From positions 62,001 through 126,000 of the forward strand of contig NZ_BHWB01000006.1 of NCBI RefSeq assembly GCF_003865075.1: a DNA stretch of 64,000 nucleotides. Direction: 5' to 3'. Position 1 is the stretch's first letter. Every line of letters begins with the position of its first letter. The position numbers were made by a program, and so were the translations under genes. The notes beneath the pieces are model-generated. The model saw nothing but the letters and a program-made list of their open reading frames with translations. It had not been told where the DNA came from and did no database searches. Positions 1 to 9,226 of the stretch are shown here, piece by piece. Source of the stretch: Bacteroides faecalis (lineage in GTDB: Bacteria; Bacteroidota; Bacteroidia; Bacteroidales; Bacteroidaceae).

Positions 1-324
1 TTGGAAACGAAATGGTGCGATATAAACAAAGCTCCCAACTTCATCGACTTCGATTTCGGAAAGGAACAGGAAATTAGTGGCTGGAAACTGGTAAATGCCG
101 GAAATGAAGGTAGTTCATTCATCACTAGTGATTGCTTCCTGCAAGGTAGAAACAATCCGAATGAAGAATGGCAGACAATCGATGCATTAATTGACAATCA
201 CAAGAACACAGTGATACGCCAATTCAAACCGGCTTCATTCCGCTATGTCAGATTGCTGATTACACAATCTACACAAGATAACGGACTGAACGCTGCCAGA
301 ATTTATGAACTGGAAGTTTACTAA
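1..324 (+). CDS. C-terminal F5/8 type C (discoidin) domain of a truncated protein
   Basis: The reading frame is open at base 1 and ends at 324, so only the last 107 or so residues of a longer protein are visible. They look like the C-terminal half of an F5/8 type C (galactose-binding-like, CBM32-type) beta-sandwich: a DFDFGKEQEISGWKLVNAG strand pair, then FRYVRLLIT and a closing RIYELEVY. In Bacteroides such domains usually sit at the end of secreted glycoside hydrolases or surface glycan-binding proteins. The catalytic part lies outside the window, so the enzyme class cannot be named. A strong terminator follows directly. Confidence 0.75.
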   Translation: METKWCDINKAPNFIDFDFGKEQEISGWKLVNAGNEGSSFITSDCFLQGRNNPNEEWQTIDALIDNHKNTVIRQFKPASFRYVRLLITQSTQDNGLNAARIYELEVY

Positions 325-367
325 ATCGTAAAAAAGAACAGCAAGTAGATTTAGTAACTTTATCTTT

Positions 368-435
368 GGTGACCGGGGAATTAATCTGTATACGAAAACC
401 TTCGTATACGGATGAATTCCCCGGTCACCTTTTTT
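368..435 (+). terminator. Rho-independent terminator of the discoidin-domain gene
   Basis: A perfect 15-bp stem (GGTGACCGGGGAATT at 368-382 with its complement at 415-429) encloses a second inner stem (TGTATACGAA with TTCGTATACG) and is followed by six T residues. Confidence 0.93.
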
Positions 436-1288
436 ATTCCTAAGTACATGACCATACTTACAAGTTTGGTCATTTCAAATAAAGCATTCTCCAGGCAAAC
501 TGATTTGGAAATCTGTTTTATCTTTTACTACAATTACCCTTAAACAATCTCTTAATTATTTTTCACTATTCCTTAGTAATACTATAGCTCTAAGGGTGAT
601 ATAACATTCAACATAATAAGGCCAATTCTATTTTTGATAAAAAATCTTTTTCAAACAAAAACAATCACTTAATATTCTAATACTTATTTGGTAATATATT
701 CTTTTTTTATAACTTTCTAAAGCCAGTACCCTAATCAATGATTATGAGAATCAGTATCATAGCACCTATTTCTAATAAAATTCAATTACTAATTTATATA
801 AGATATAGACTTTTTGTACTCTTATAATCAGAAAATTGAAACTTCAAAAGATAAAAATATTATATCTAGCAATGACCACTAACATCTTTGACTAGTATTT
901 ATCAAAAAATTGTTTTTAAATATATCGATGAAATGGATGTTTTTTGAAGAATAAATATTTGGTCCGAAATGGTCCACCTTTTTTATTGGTGCTTTGTTTC
1001 TTGTTTTGTACTTTTAGACTCAAATTAATTAATTTTATAGAAAATATTAATAAATAACCAATAACAGATTAATTTCTTGGTTGAAAACATGATAATAATT
1101 TTATTAAAAAGAAAAGGATGATGAATTGTAAATTTCACTAAATTAACACTTGTCAGCTTTTCAACTATATAAAAAGGAGATGTAGCAAAGATAGGAAGTA
1201 TATTATTTAGTAGCAAATGTGTTTTGCTGTTCTGTTGAAAGAATAAATACAGAGTTAGAATGTTAAATAAAAAAACAAACGTAGAAAT
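436..1288. other. AT-rich intergenic stretch, no gene seen
   Basis: About 850 bp of very AT-rich sequence with no credible ORF, tRNA or transposon end. Near 960-985 the pentamer GGTCC occurs twice close together, and AGCAAA/TTTTGCT forms a small hairpin near 1210. No clean Bacteroides -7 element was found close to the next gene. It may be decayed or horizontally acquired DNA. Confidence 0.5.
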
Positions 1289-1567
1289 ATGAAAAAATAT
1301 ATTTATATTATATCATGTATATTTTTGATATCATTGATAAGTTATAATTTTTACAAATCTCAATCTATTATAACTAAGACTTTGGCTATTATTAACAATG
1401 TTGAAGCGTTAGCAAATAATGACGAAGTAGATTCAGGTAAAATAACTTGCTATTCTAGCTTTACAGGAAAGGGAAATAATGACGCCAATTGTACAGTAAA
1501 AGATTGTGGTTCTTGTGCAGATACAAGATGTGTCAGTTATTCAGATCGAGGTAAATGTAAACCGTAA
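1289..1567 (+). CDS. NVEALA-family small secreted peptide precursor
   Basis: This 92-residue protein starts with a Lys-flanked hydrophobic segment (about residues 4-22) and carries the diagnostic NVEALA motif at residues 37-42, the hallmark of the Bacteroidetes NVEALA family. After the motif comes a roughly 50-residue polar tail with six cysteines (54, 68, 73, 76, 81, 90), rich in Asp, Asn, Gly and Ser, suggesting a disulfide-stabilised exported peptide. The family's function is not established. The next gene encodes a BF3164-like propeller lipoprotein, the usual neighbour of NVEALA genes. Base composition is clearly more AT-rich than the flanking metabolic genes, consistent with transfer. 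Confidence 0.85.
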   Translation: MKKYIYIISCIFLISLISYNFYKSQSIITKTLAIINNVEALANNDEVDSGKITCYSSFTGKGNNDANCTVKDCGSCADTRCVSYSDRGKCKP

Positions 1568-1574
1568 ATAAAAG

Positions 1575-1668
1575 AGGGCTAATTAAAAAGATAAACTTCA
1601 TACAATCAATTCTTTACACATTCTGTGTTTAAGATAAAAAGTAACTTTTTAGAATCTTGATTAGCCCT
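1575..1668 (+). other. Long-range inverted repeat between the NVEALA gene and the propeller lipoprotein gene
   Basis: AGGGCTAAT at 1575-1583 pairs perfectly with ATTAGCCCT at 1660-1668, enclosing most of the intercistronic gap. It is not followed by a run of T, so it is more likely an mRNA-stabilising or processing structure than a terminator. Confidence 0.5.
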
Positions 1669-1684
1669 TATAAATATAAAAAAA

Positions 1685-2695
1685 ATGAAGATATACACAT
1701 ATATATTTACACTTTTATTATTTATATCATGTACTGTGAAGAAAGATGTTCGAAGGGTTGATATAAATAGTGTGCAATTAGAGCATAGAACATTTGATGA
1801 ATTTTGTATTGATTCATCAAAAATCCTTTATCCAACGGATATTCATAGTTTTAATAACCACATACTTTTAATAGAGCCAATGACTAACCCCACAATCTCT
1901 TTTTGGTCATTGGACAGTTTGAAATATGAGTTTTCATCAGGCTATAAAGGAGGAGGGCCTAATGAATTGATTAATCCTAGAGGTGATTATTTTGCATTGT
2001 CAGATTCTAGCTTTTATTTATTAGACTCTAATGTCGAGAGAGAAATAATGGTAAAAGATAGTTCTATTCTAATTTTACTAAATAAACCTATAATTATCCC
2101 CGATGCAATAAACCAATTGGTACATTTAGATAACGGTATTTATATAATGAGTGGCTTAACTACGGGAGAAGGAAAAGAACATTTATTATATAAGGATGGA
2201 GAATATACAGATTTTGGAGAGTATATAACAGACGGTTATTTGAATGGAACAGAATTAGCAATTTTTAATTATAAATTCACTGCAGGATTACAAGAGAAAG
2301 GAGTGATTTTAGACTTTTACCAATATCGTAATTTAATTCGACAATATAATATTTATGGGGAATTACTTCAAGAGATATGTTTGGAAGGTATTGAAGATAA
2401 AAAAAATGTATTTGACAAAATTAACGACGGTAGTATTCAACCGTATAGGGGAAAGGTCTTTGCTACTAATGATAAAGTGTATTCATTATATTATGAACAT
2501 GTTACAAATAATCAGTTGTATAATGAAGGAGGCAAAATAATTCCGGAGTTGCAAATATGGAGTTGGGAAGGAGATTTACTTAGAAGAATTTGTTTTAATA
2601 GACCATTCCGTAAATTTACTGTTATCAATAATAAACTGTATGCATTAAGTGTTGATGAACCATATTCTATTTATGTTTATGAAATAACGAAATAA
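1685..2695 (+). CDS. BF3164-like / TolB-like 6-bladed beta-propeller lipoprotein
   Basis: This 336-residue protein has a short hydrophobic signal ending in a lipobox-like LLLFISC (Cys 16), so it is predicted to be a lipoprotein. The body resembles the BF3164-like (6-bladed beta-propeller) family: an ILYPTDIHSFNNHILLIEP opening blade, the conserved YKGGGPNELINPRG segment near residue 95, and repeated strand-turn blades to the end. It lies 117 bp after the NVEALA peptide gene on the same strand, the typical arrangement of this pair. The partner or ligand is unknown. Like its neighbour it is AT-rich compared with the rest of the window. Confidence 0.8.
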   Translation: MKIYTYIFTLLLFISCTVKKDVRRVDINSVQLEHRTFDEFCIDSSKILYPTDIHSFNNHILLIEPMTNPTISFWSLDSLKYEFSSGYKGGGPNELINPRGDYFALSDSSFYLLDSNVEREIMVKDSSILILLNKPIIIPDAINQLVHLDNGIYIMSGLTTGEGKEHLLYKDGEYTDFGEYITDGYLNGTELAIFNYKFTAGLQEKGVILDFYQYRNLIRQYNIYGELLQEICLEGIEDKKNVFDKINDGSIQPYRGKVFATNDKVYSLYYEHVTNNQLYNEGGKIIPELQIWSWEGDLLRRICFNRPFRKFTVINNKLYALSVDEPYSIYVYEITK

Positions 2696-2794
2696 AAAAT
2701 ATCCAGCATACACTATAATAGGGGGTTAATGTCCTTTACCACATACTTTTGTTCAAAGAAATTATAAAGTGAGCAAAGCTGTGTCTAATGCGAT

Positions 2795-2953
2795 TGGTAT
2801 GAGAACGGTACAGCTGAGGAAGCTTTACAGCAAATCAACGATAAACATTATATCTTACCTTTTGAACTCAACAACAAAAAGGTTTTCAAAATTGGTGTGA
2901 ATTTCAGTCCTACAACACGAAATATCGAAAAATGGTTGGTAGAAGAGAAATAA
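2795..2953 (+). pseudogene. C-terminal remnant of an AAA-ATPase/PD-(D/E)XK nuclease-like (DUF1703) gene
   Basis: A 52-codon open stretch without a start reads WYENGTAEEALQQINDKHYI, continues with LPFELNNKKVFKIGVNFS, and ends in RNIEKWLVEEK before a stop. This matches the conserved C-terminus of the large Bacteroides family of ATP-binding proteins with a PD-(D/E)XK nuclease-like domain (DUF1703). The frame closes a few bases upstream, and no ATPase domain is present. The family and its frequent decay are known; calling this fragment a remnant is inference from the ending alone. Confidence 0.72.
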
Positions 2954-3211
2954 AAGCTAGAACATTCGAATCGTTATCAGCATGCTTACAGATGCCTAAA
3001 AAGAAACGAACCGAAAAACAAATCAAAAGAAAAGAGTTCCATAAACAAACATTTTGCATTATACACATAGCAAAATCGTTCATATTACAAACTTTATACG
3101 AAAAAAGTTCATTTTTCATGCAGATAAATATGCACTAAAAGAAATAAATTACTATTTTTATCGTAAATTTTATACTTAGTTCTAATTTACATTAAAAACA
3201 CACATTTATCC
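2954..3211. other. Intergenic region upstream of the DUF5009 gene
   Basis: No gene is supported here. The short ORFs overlapping 2910-3138 on either strand lack family resemblance and are rich in rare arrangements of Lys, Cys and Phe. The promoter of the next gene is presumably in the last 100 bp, but no clear TAnnTTTG element was found. Confidence 0.4.
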
Positions 3212-4327
3212 ATGGAACAAAAAAAATCGAACAGACTTCATTCGTTAGATGCACTGAGAGGATTTGATATGTTTTTCATTATGGGAGGTGCCGGACTTTT
3301 GGGTGCCCTATCGCAGATATGGAGTAATCCTGTGACAGACTGGCTCGCTATTCAAATGCAACATGCTGAATGGGATGGATTTCAACATCATGATATCATC
3401 TTCCCACTGTTTCTTTTCATTGCCGGGATCTCTTTTCCCTTCTCATTAGCTAATAAACTGGCTAAGAACGAAACTAAATTCCAAATCCAGAAAGATATAT
3501 TCCGTCGTGGAATTATCCTTTTTCTACTAGGAATACTTTATAATAACGGGCTCAACTTCGATTTCCCTCATATGAGATATATGAGCGTACTTGGACGTAT
3601 CGGTTTGGCATGGATGTTCGGAGCATTGATCTACACGGACTTTAAGCAACGGGCACGCCTTATTTGGATAGCAACTATATTAGTGGGATATTATCTCTTA
3701 ATTGCTTTCGTCCCAGCTCCCGATGCTCCTGCCGGAGCGAGCAATTTCAGTCCACAAGGGAACTTTGCGGGATGGATAGACCGTATACTGTTGTTCGGAA
3801 CTTGGGCGGGCAAATATCAGGACCCTGAAGGAATCCTAAGCACTATTCCAGCTATTGCAACCGCTCTATTGGGAATGCAAGCAGGACGATTCATAAAATG
3901 GGAAACAGACAAAGTTACTCCTGCAAAAAAAGCGTTGTACTTGCTGTTGATCGGCATTGCATTGGTAATCGTTGGACAGTTGTGGGGTGAGTTAATGCCT
4001 ATCAACAAGAAACTGTGGTCTAGTTCATTTGTATGTTTCGTAGGAGGTCTTGGGTTTATACATATAGCCCTATTCTATTATGTGATTGATGTATTGAACT
4101 TCAAGAAATGGTCTTTCTTCTTCACGGTTATCGGAATGAATTCTATCACTATTTATCTGGCACAACGGATCATTGGATTTACAAAAGCTTCCGAATTTTT
4201 CAGTAAAGGATTCATTGCAATTGTTCCCGATTATCTGAACAGTTTCGTTAGCAGTATTTTCTATATCGGAGTATGTTGGTATTTTCTCTATTTCCTCTAT
4301 AAGCACAAGATATTCCTAAAAGTGTAG
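3212..4327 (+). CDS. DUF5009 / HGSNAT-like polytopic acyltransferase
   Basis: This 371-residue integral membrane protein has about ten hydrophobic helices. It opens with the RLHSLDALRGFDMFFIMGG motif typical of DUF5009 and heparan-alpha-glucosaminide N-acetyltransferase-like (COG4299) proteins. An H-H-D-I-I-F-P-L-F-L-F segment near residues 67-77 is also characteristic, and its histidine is the likely acyl-accepting residue by analogy with lysosomal HGSNAT. The family is thought to move acyl groups across the membrane onto glycans. It is convergent with two GH92 mannosidase genes and shares a bidirectional terminator with them. The substrate is unknown. Confidence 0.82.
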   Translation: MEQKKSNRLHSLDALRGFDMFFIMGGAGLLGALSQIWSNPVTDWLAIQMQHAEWDGFQHHDIIFPLFLFIAGISFPFSLANKLAKNETKFQIQKDIFRRGIILFLLGILYNNGLNFDFPHMRYMSVLGRIGLAWMFGALIYTDFKQRARLIWIATILVGYYLLIAFVPAPDAPAGASNFSPQGNFAGWIDRILLFGTWAGKYQDPEGILSTIPAIATALLGMQAGRFIKWETDKVTPAKKALYLLLIGIALVIVGQLWGELMPINKKLWSSSFVCFVGGLGFIHIALFYYVIDVLNFKKWSFFFTVIGMNSITIYLAQRIIGFTKASEFFSKGFIAIVPDYLNSFVSSIFYIGVCWYFLYFLYKHKIFLKV

Positions 4328-4405
4328 TCTACAATCGAAAGATTCGTACAATAATAAGATTAATTATAATATTTAGGCGAGAATATTCAACCTCCTAAAA
4401 CAAAA

Positions 4406-4438
4406 ATCGCCGTTATTACAATATGTAGTAACGGCAAT
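4406..4438. terminator. Bidirectional terminator between the DUF5009 and GH92 genes
   Basis: ATCGCCGTTATTAC (4406-4419) pairs with GTAGTAACGGCAAT (4425-4438) around a short loop. A-rich sequence on the left and T-rich sequence on the right give a U-run on both strands, fitting two convergent genes. Confidence 0.85.
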
Positions 4439-4521
4439 TTTATTAACTCAAGTATTTTAAAAAGCCTTTGTTATTATCAATTCAACATTTATTGAATTAC
4501 CAACTATCTATCGAACTTACA

Positions 4522-6780
4522 TTAGTTCAAAACGATAGGCCGGCTTGCCGGAACCTTACCAAAGTTCTTATTTGGCTTTTTACCCATCACGAATTTCAGG
4601 GTACTTCCATTGATAATATCATCATATGTGATATAACTCTTATCGTATGGCTTGCCATTCAAATAAACTTTTTGAATGTAAATATTCTCCTTACTGTTAT
4701 TCGGAGCCTCTACAGTAAATACCTTTCCACCACGTACTTTCACTTCCATTTTCTTAAAACGAGGACTTCCGAAAGCAAACACGCCATCTGACGGATTTAC
4801 CTGATAGAATCCCATAGCCGAAAGAAGATACCATGCAGACATCTGACCGCAATCTTCATTACCGATGATACCGTCCGGTTTATCTGTATAAAAGTCATTC
4901 ATAATGAAACGAACTTTCTCTGCGGCCTTCCATTGCTCACCGGCATACGTATACAAATAAGCAATATGGTGACTCGGTTCATTGCCATGTGCATACTGTC
5001 CGATCAATCCGGTAATATCACTGGAAGCACCTTCACCCATACTATCAGTATTTTTAAAGAAATTATCGAGTTTATCTGTGAACTGTTTGTCACCACCAAA
5101 CAGAGCAATCAGCCCATACGGATCTTGAGGCACAAAGAAGGTATATTGCCACCCATTACCCTCACAGAAATCCCCGACTCCATGAATAGAACGTGCCGGA
5201 TCGTAAGGAGTCCGCCATGAACCGTCTTCCATCTTCGGACGGATATGGTTAATGGAAGAATCAAAATAGTGCTTATAATAAAGAGCACGTTTCGCGAATG
5301 TTTCATAATCGGCAGTCTTTCCCATCTTTTTAGCCATTGCAGCAATTCCCCAATCATCCACAGCATATTCCATGGCGATGGAAGTAGCTTCATGAACTTT
5401 ATCAGCAGGGATATATTCACGCGCCACTACAAAAGGAATTCCATTCTGTTTTTCATAAGTAGCTGTCGCTTTCATAGCCTGAAGAGCATCTTCGGCATTG
5501 AATCCTGTAAATCCTTTCAAGTAAGCATCGGCAATCACCGGAACAGAACTGTAACCGGGCATCTGATTCGTTTCTCCACTCATCAAAGGCCAGATAGGAA
5601 GTTTATCCTGTTGGCGGTAAATAGAAAGCATTGAGTTGATCACATCATCTACTCGTTCGGCTTGAGTAATAGTCATCAGCGGATTCAGAGCACGATAAGT
5701 ATCCCACAGAGAAAGAGTAGTATAGTTTGCTTTCTTCGGATCTGTGTAAATCATATCATTCATTCCCCGATACTGACCATTAACATCGCAAAAAAGTGTA
5801 GGAGCGATCATCGTATGATAATGTGCTGTATAGAATACACGTTTGGCAGCTTCATCATCCGATTCGACAATCATTTTCTGTAACTGCTCGTTCCAACGGT
5901 CAGCACTCGTTTTCACAACCTTGTCAAAGTCCCAATGAGAAAGTTCCTCTTGCAGATTCATTGCCGCATTGTCGCAACTTACCGAAGATATGGCAACTTT
6001 AATCTTTACTTCCTTTACATTACCAAAGGTCAGTACGCTTTTCACAGACTCCACTTTCAACTGATCCCAAGGCTTCGGAGTATTGTCATCATAAGCAGTA
6101 AAGTTCTCTATCTTTTTATCACTCTTCAAGACAAAATAGACTTTCCGGCTCGGGCTCCAACCTCTTACATAACGATAACCTTCTACCGTATAGTCATCCA
6201 CCTTACGGATATAGCTTTCATATGCATTAGTACCATTACCTTCACGCAGGTCGATCAGAATAGAAGCCGGTTTCCCTTCGGGATAAGTGTAACGATGAAA
6301 ACCTACCCGGTCAGTTGCCGTTAATTCCGCTTTAATATTATATCTATCTAAAACAAGAGAATAATACTCAGGGCGTGCAACTTCATTTGCATGAGAATAC
6401 TTGGAAGCATATCCATCCCGTATATCATCTTGATTCCCTCTGGGTGTACGGATTTCATTCAAAGGCATAATCAAGACATCCCCTAAGTCGGTACATCCTG
6501 TACCACTCAAATGAGTATGTGAAAAACCAATGACAATACTATCGGAATGGTGATAAGCTGAACACCAGTCCCAACCTTTATGGATATTGCTCGGACCGAG
6601 TTGCACCATTCCGTAAGGTACACTCGTACCCACAAATACGTGTCCATGATAACCGGAGCCAATAGTAGGATCGACATACTGTAACAATCCTTCGCTCTTT
6701 GAATAATCTTTTTGGGCAATTCCGTTGGCCGACATTACCAGCAAACAAGAAGCTGCCATTAATAGCTTAAATGTGTTCAT
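4522..6780 (-). CDS. GH92 family alpha-mannosidase (exo-alpha-1,2-mannosidase-like)
   Basis: This 752-residue secreted protein has a signal peptide (MNTFKLLMAASCLLVMSANG, then IAQ). It starts with the GH92 N-terminal signature YVDPTIGSGYHGHVFVGTSVPYGMVQ. The catalytic (alpha/alpha)6 part contains FCEGNGWQYTFFVPQD, in which Glu540 is the expected general acid. It also has GNEPSHHIAYLYTYAG and GNEDCGQMSAWYLLSAMGFY, which carries the Asp pair expected to act as base. GH92 enzymes are calcium-dependent inverting exo-mannosidases acting in the periplasm or at the surface. The gene lies 40 bp after a second GH92 gene and is probably co-transcribed with it. The exact linkage specificity cannot be read from sequence. 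Confidence 0.93.
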   Translation of the reverse strand: MNTFKLLMAASCLLVMSANGIAQKDYSKSEGLLQYVDPTIGSGYHGHVFVGTSVPYGMVQLGPSNIHKGWDWCSAYHHSDSIVIGFSHTHLSGTGCTDLGDVLIMPLNEIRTPRGNQDDIRDGYASKYSHANEVARPEYYSLVLDRYNIKAELTATDRVGFHRYTYPEGKPASILIDLREGNGTNAYESYIRKVDDYTVEGYRYVRGWSPSRKVYFVLKSDKKIENFTAYDDNTPKPWDQLKVESVKSVLTFGNVKEVKIKVAISSVSCDNAAMNLQEELSHWDFDKVVKTSADRWNEQLQKMIVESDDEAAKRVFYTAHYHTMIAPTLFCDVNGQYRGMNDMIYTDPKKANYTTLSLWDTYRALNPLMTITQAERVDDVINSMLSIYRQQDKLPIWPLMSGETNQMPGYSSVPVIADAYLKGFTGFNAEDALQAMKATATYEKQNGIPFVVAREYIPADKVHEATSIAMEYAVDDWGIAAMAKKMGKTADYETFAKRALYYKHYFDSSINHIRPKMEDGSWRTPYDPARSIHGVGDFCEGNGWQYTFFVPQDPYGLIALFGGDKQFTDKLDNFFKNTDSMGEGASSDITGLIGQYAHGNEPSHHIAYLYTYAGEQWKAAEKVRFIMNDFYTDKPDGIIGNEDCGQMSAWYLLSAMGFYQVNPSDGVFAFGSPRFKKMEVKVRGGKVFTVEAPNNSKENIYIQKVYLNGKPYDKSYITYDDIINGSTLKFVMGKKPNKNFGKVPASRPIVLN

Positions 6781-6820
6781 TTGTATTTTGTTATAAATTC
6801 ATTTTCTATTAGGTCGTTCA

Positions 6821-9085
6821 TTACATTTCAAAAGAAGGCGGCAACGCATCATCTCCGGCAGCCCATGCCTTATTCGGACGTCTACCCATAACAAATTCCA
6901 ATACCCCGCCCTTCATCAGATCTTCATGGCTAAACCATGACTTATTCCATGTTTTTCCATTTAATTTGGCCGATTGAATATACTTGTTTTCCGGTGCGTA
7001 GTTCTTGCAAACCACTTTAAATGTTTTCCCATTACTCAATTGAATGGTTTGTTCTTCAAACACCGGACTTCCGATAACATACATAGGTAAACCGGGAGTT
7101 ACCGGATAGAATCCCATCATTGAGAACACAACGAATGAAGTCAATCCACCCCCATCTTCATCTCCGGGAATACCCATCAAGTCATTACGGAACCACTGTG
7201 TCAGCAAGTTACGGATACGTTTCTGCGTACGCCAAGGTTCTCCTGCGTAATTATACAGATAAGGGATGTGCATGGAAGGTTCATTTCCCATCGAGAACTG
7301 ACCTACATTACCCGTATGATCGGGAAATTGAGAATAGAAATCGTAACGCGCTTTTCCTAAAGAAGTGTTATACATCCGTTCCAATTCTTCCACAAAACGA
7401 GCCTTGCCACCCATCAAATTTACCAGATCATTCACATTATGAGGAACATCCCAACGATATACCCAAGCATTGTTCTCATCATACGATTCACGTCCGCCCA
7501 TCCCGCTTGAAAAACGATAATCAAATGGTTGAATGAAATTGCCAAATGAATCTTTCGGATGGAAGAAACCGGTTTCCTTGTTGAAAACAGTCTGGTAATT
7601 CAAACTTCTTTTCAGGAAATGATCTGCATCTTTCTTGTCACCCAATAGTTTAGCAATATTTCCCAGACACCATTCGTCATAGACGGTTCCCAAAGTAACT
7701 GCAATCGGTTGGCGTTTTTCCCAAGAATGAACTTCGGGAACTGTCTCCTTCTCGCCTACTGCAAGCGCAGGAAAATAACCATGATCTTTATAGAACTGAT
7801 CCAACACTCCGGCCGGCTTGGACGACCAGGGCGAGAGTGTTTTCTCTGTAATAGCAGCCTTACAAACTTTATAAGCTTTCTCCAAATCGAATGAACGCAT
7901 ACCTTTGTTATAAGCATCAAGTACGGTAGCGACACCATGGTTACAGTTCATACGACGGCTATCTCCATTAATTTCAGGAAAAGTAGGCATCCAGTTAGGT
8001 TGCAACTGATAAGCCATCCGGATAAATGAATTGACCATATCACTTTCTTTCTCGGCCTCAATGATCAGACGCAACGGATGAGTTGCACGATAAGTATCCC
8101 AAATCCAATCATCTACATAGAAAGGAGTGCCTTCGTCATCGTGTATTTTTCCATCATAAGCACTGAAATATTTGCCGTCTTCGGAAATGCAGATCATACG
8201 TTCGTAGGTACGATACAATGACGTGTAAAACACAGCTTTCTCATTATCCGTACCTCCGTTCACCTGAATCTTTCCCAGAGTTTCATTCCATATCTTACGT
8301 CCGGTATCGGCTACAGATTGTAGATTGTAGTCTTTGATTTCACGATGAAGATTCTTTTCGGCTTGCTCGGCAGAAATAAAAGAGACTCCATAACGAAGAT
8401 TTATAGAAGAAGTTCCTTTCGGATATTCCATTATATAGAAAGCATTATTTCCCTTAGTTGTCTTATCGTTAGTATCGATAGACGCTCCTTTGTGAGTACC
8501 TATTTTAAGCGGAACTTTATCTGTTTCAACATATATATAGACTTGTGTCCGGTTACCTAATTTCTGATAACCACTAATCGACTTGCCATCCGTTTTTAAT
8601 TCTCCATCGCCTGTATTGAAAATAAGATAGGCAGGCTTATTTGTTTGAGAAAAGTCAATCTGATAAATACCCGACTGATGTGAAGGAGCATACTGAACGT
8701 ATATCCCGTTATCATCCAGATCTACACTGTAATAATAAGGTTTGATGACTTCATTATCGTATCCGTAACGTATGGTACTTTTAACTTCAGACAATTCTCC
8801 CTGATAGGGGCTCAGATTAAATGCGGAACTTCCCCGGTGACTGGTTACAATAAGCGGCAAACCGTTAATCGTATTTCCTGTGAAGTTCTCACGTTCAGGA
8901 TATACCCTCAACATACTGTTAGGTAAATGAACAGTAGGATAAGTCGGCACCAGCAAGTGACTGATATTTCCAATATACGGATTAACATAATCTACCGGAG
9001 CTTTTTCCGGTGAACGATAAACTTTAGCTGTTAGAAATTGGAAAGGGATCAGACATCCCAACAATAGGTACAAAATTTGTTTCAT
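6821..9085 (-). CDS. GH92 family glycosidase (putative alpha-mannosidase)
   Basis: I chose the start at 9085 (MKQILYLLLGCLIPFQFLTA) over the in-frame ATG at 9118, because the latter sits right at a TATATTTG -7 element and would leave no leader. The resulting 754-residue protein has a signal peptide and a PVDYVNPYIGNISHLLVPTY N-terminal GH92 signature. Catalytic-domain motifs are YDENNAWVYRWDVPHNVNDL (Glu537 as expected acid), GNEPSMHIPYLYNYAGEPWR and GDEDGGGLTSFVVFSMMGFY. The first gene of a two-gene GH92 operon, it has a variant GDEDGGG where its neighbour has GNEDCG, so the two may differ in linkage specificity. No susC/susD pair is adjacent. Confidence 0.9.
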   Translation of the reverse strand: MKQILYLLLGCLIPFQFLTAKVYRSPEKAPVDYVNPYIGNISHLLVPTYPTVHLPNSMLRVYPERENFTGNTINGLPLIVTSHRGSSAFNLSPYQGELSEVKSTIRYGYDNEVIKPYYYSVDLDDNGIYVQYAPSHQSGIYQIDFSQTNKPAYLIFNTGDGELKTDGKSISGYQKLGNRTQVYIYVETDKVPLKIGTHKGASIDTNDKTTKGNNAFYIMEYPKGTSSINLRYGVSFISAEQAEKNLHREIKDYNLQSVADTGRKIWNETLGKIQVNGGTDNEKAVFYTSLYRTYERMICISEDGKYFSAYDGKIHDDEGTPFYVDDWIWDTYRATHPLRLIIEAEKESDMVNSFIRMAYQLQPNWMPTFPEINGDSRRMNCNHGVATVLDAYNKGMRSFDLEKAYKVCKAAITEKTLSPWSSKPAGVLDQFYKDHGYFPALAVGEKETVPEVHSWEKRQPIAVTLGTVYDEWCLGNIAKLLGDKKDADHFLKRSLNYQTVFNKETGFFHPKDSFGNFIQPFDYRFSSGMGGRESYDENNAWVYRWDVPHNVNDLVNLMGGKARFVEELERMYNTSLGKARYDFYSQFPDHTGNVGQFSMGNEPSMHIPYLYNYAGEPWRTQKRIRNLLTQWFRNDLMGIPGDEDGGGLTSFVVFSMMGFYPVTPGLPMYVIGSPVFEEQTIQLSNGKTFKVVCKNYAPENKYIQSAKLNGKTWNKSWFSHEDLMKGGVLEFVMGRRPNKAWAAGDDALPPSFEM

Positions 9086-9122
9086 GGTATGATCTACTTG
9101 ATTAATTAAAGTTTTCATGATG

Positions 9123-9130
9123 CAAATATA
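9123..9130 (-). promoter_or_regulatory. -7 element upstream of the GH92 pair
   Basis: TATATTTG on the minus strand matches the Bacteroides TAnnTTTG -7 consensus and places transcription start just downstream of 9118, supporting the internal ATG at 9085 as the start codon. No good -33 TTTG was seen. Confidence 0.6.
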
Positions 9131-9226
9131 ATCGCTATTCCCGAATAAATAAGCTGTCGCTAGAATTTACTAAAGATATGGCAAAGAATTTAACTCTTTT
9201 GGCAAAAGAAAAAGGATTTGTACTGA

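Noticed and set aside
1025..1216. Minus-strand ORF of 63 codons
   Set aside because: It is Ile/Phe/Asn-rich translation of AT-rich DNA without any family pattern.
2932..3138. Plus-strand ORF of 68 codons and its antisense counterpart
   Set aside because: It begins inside the DUF1703 remnant in another frame, has no recognisable motif and no promoter.
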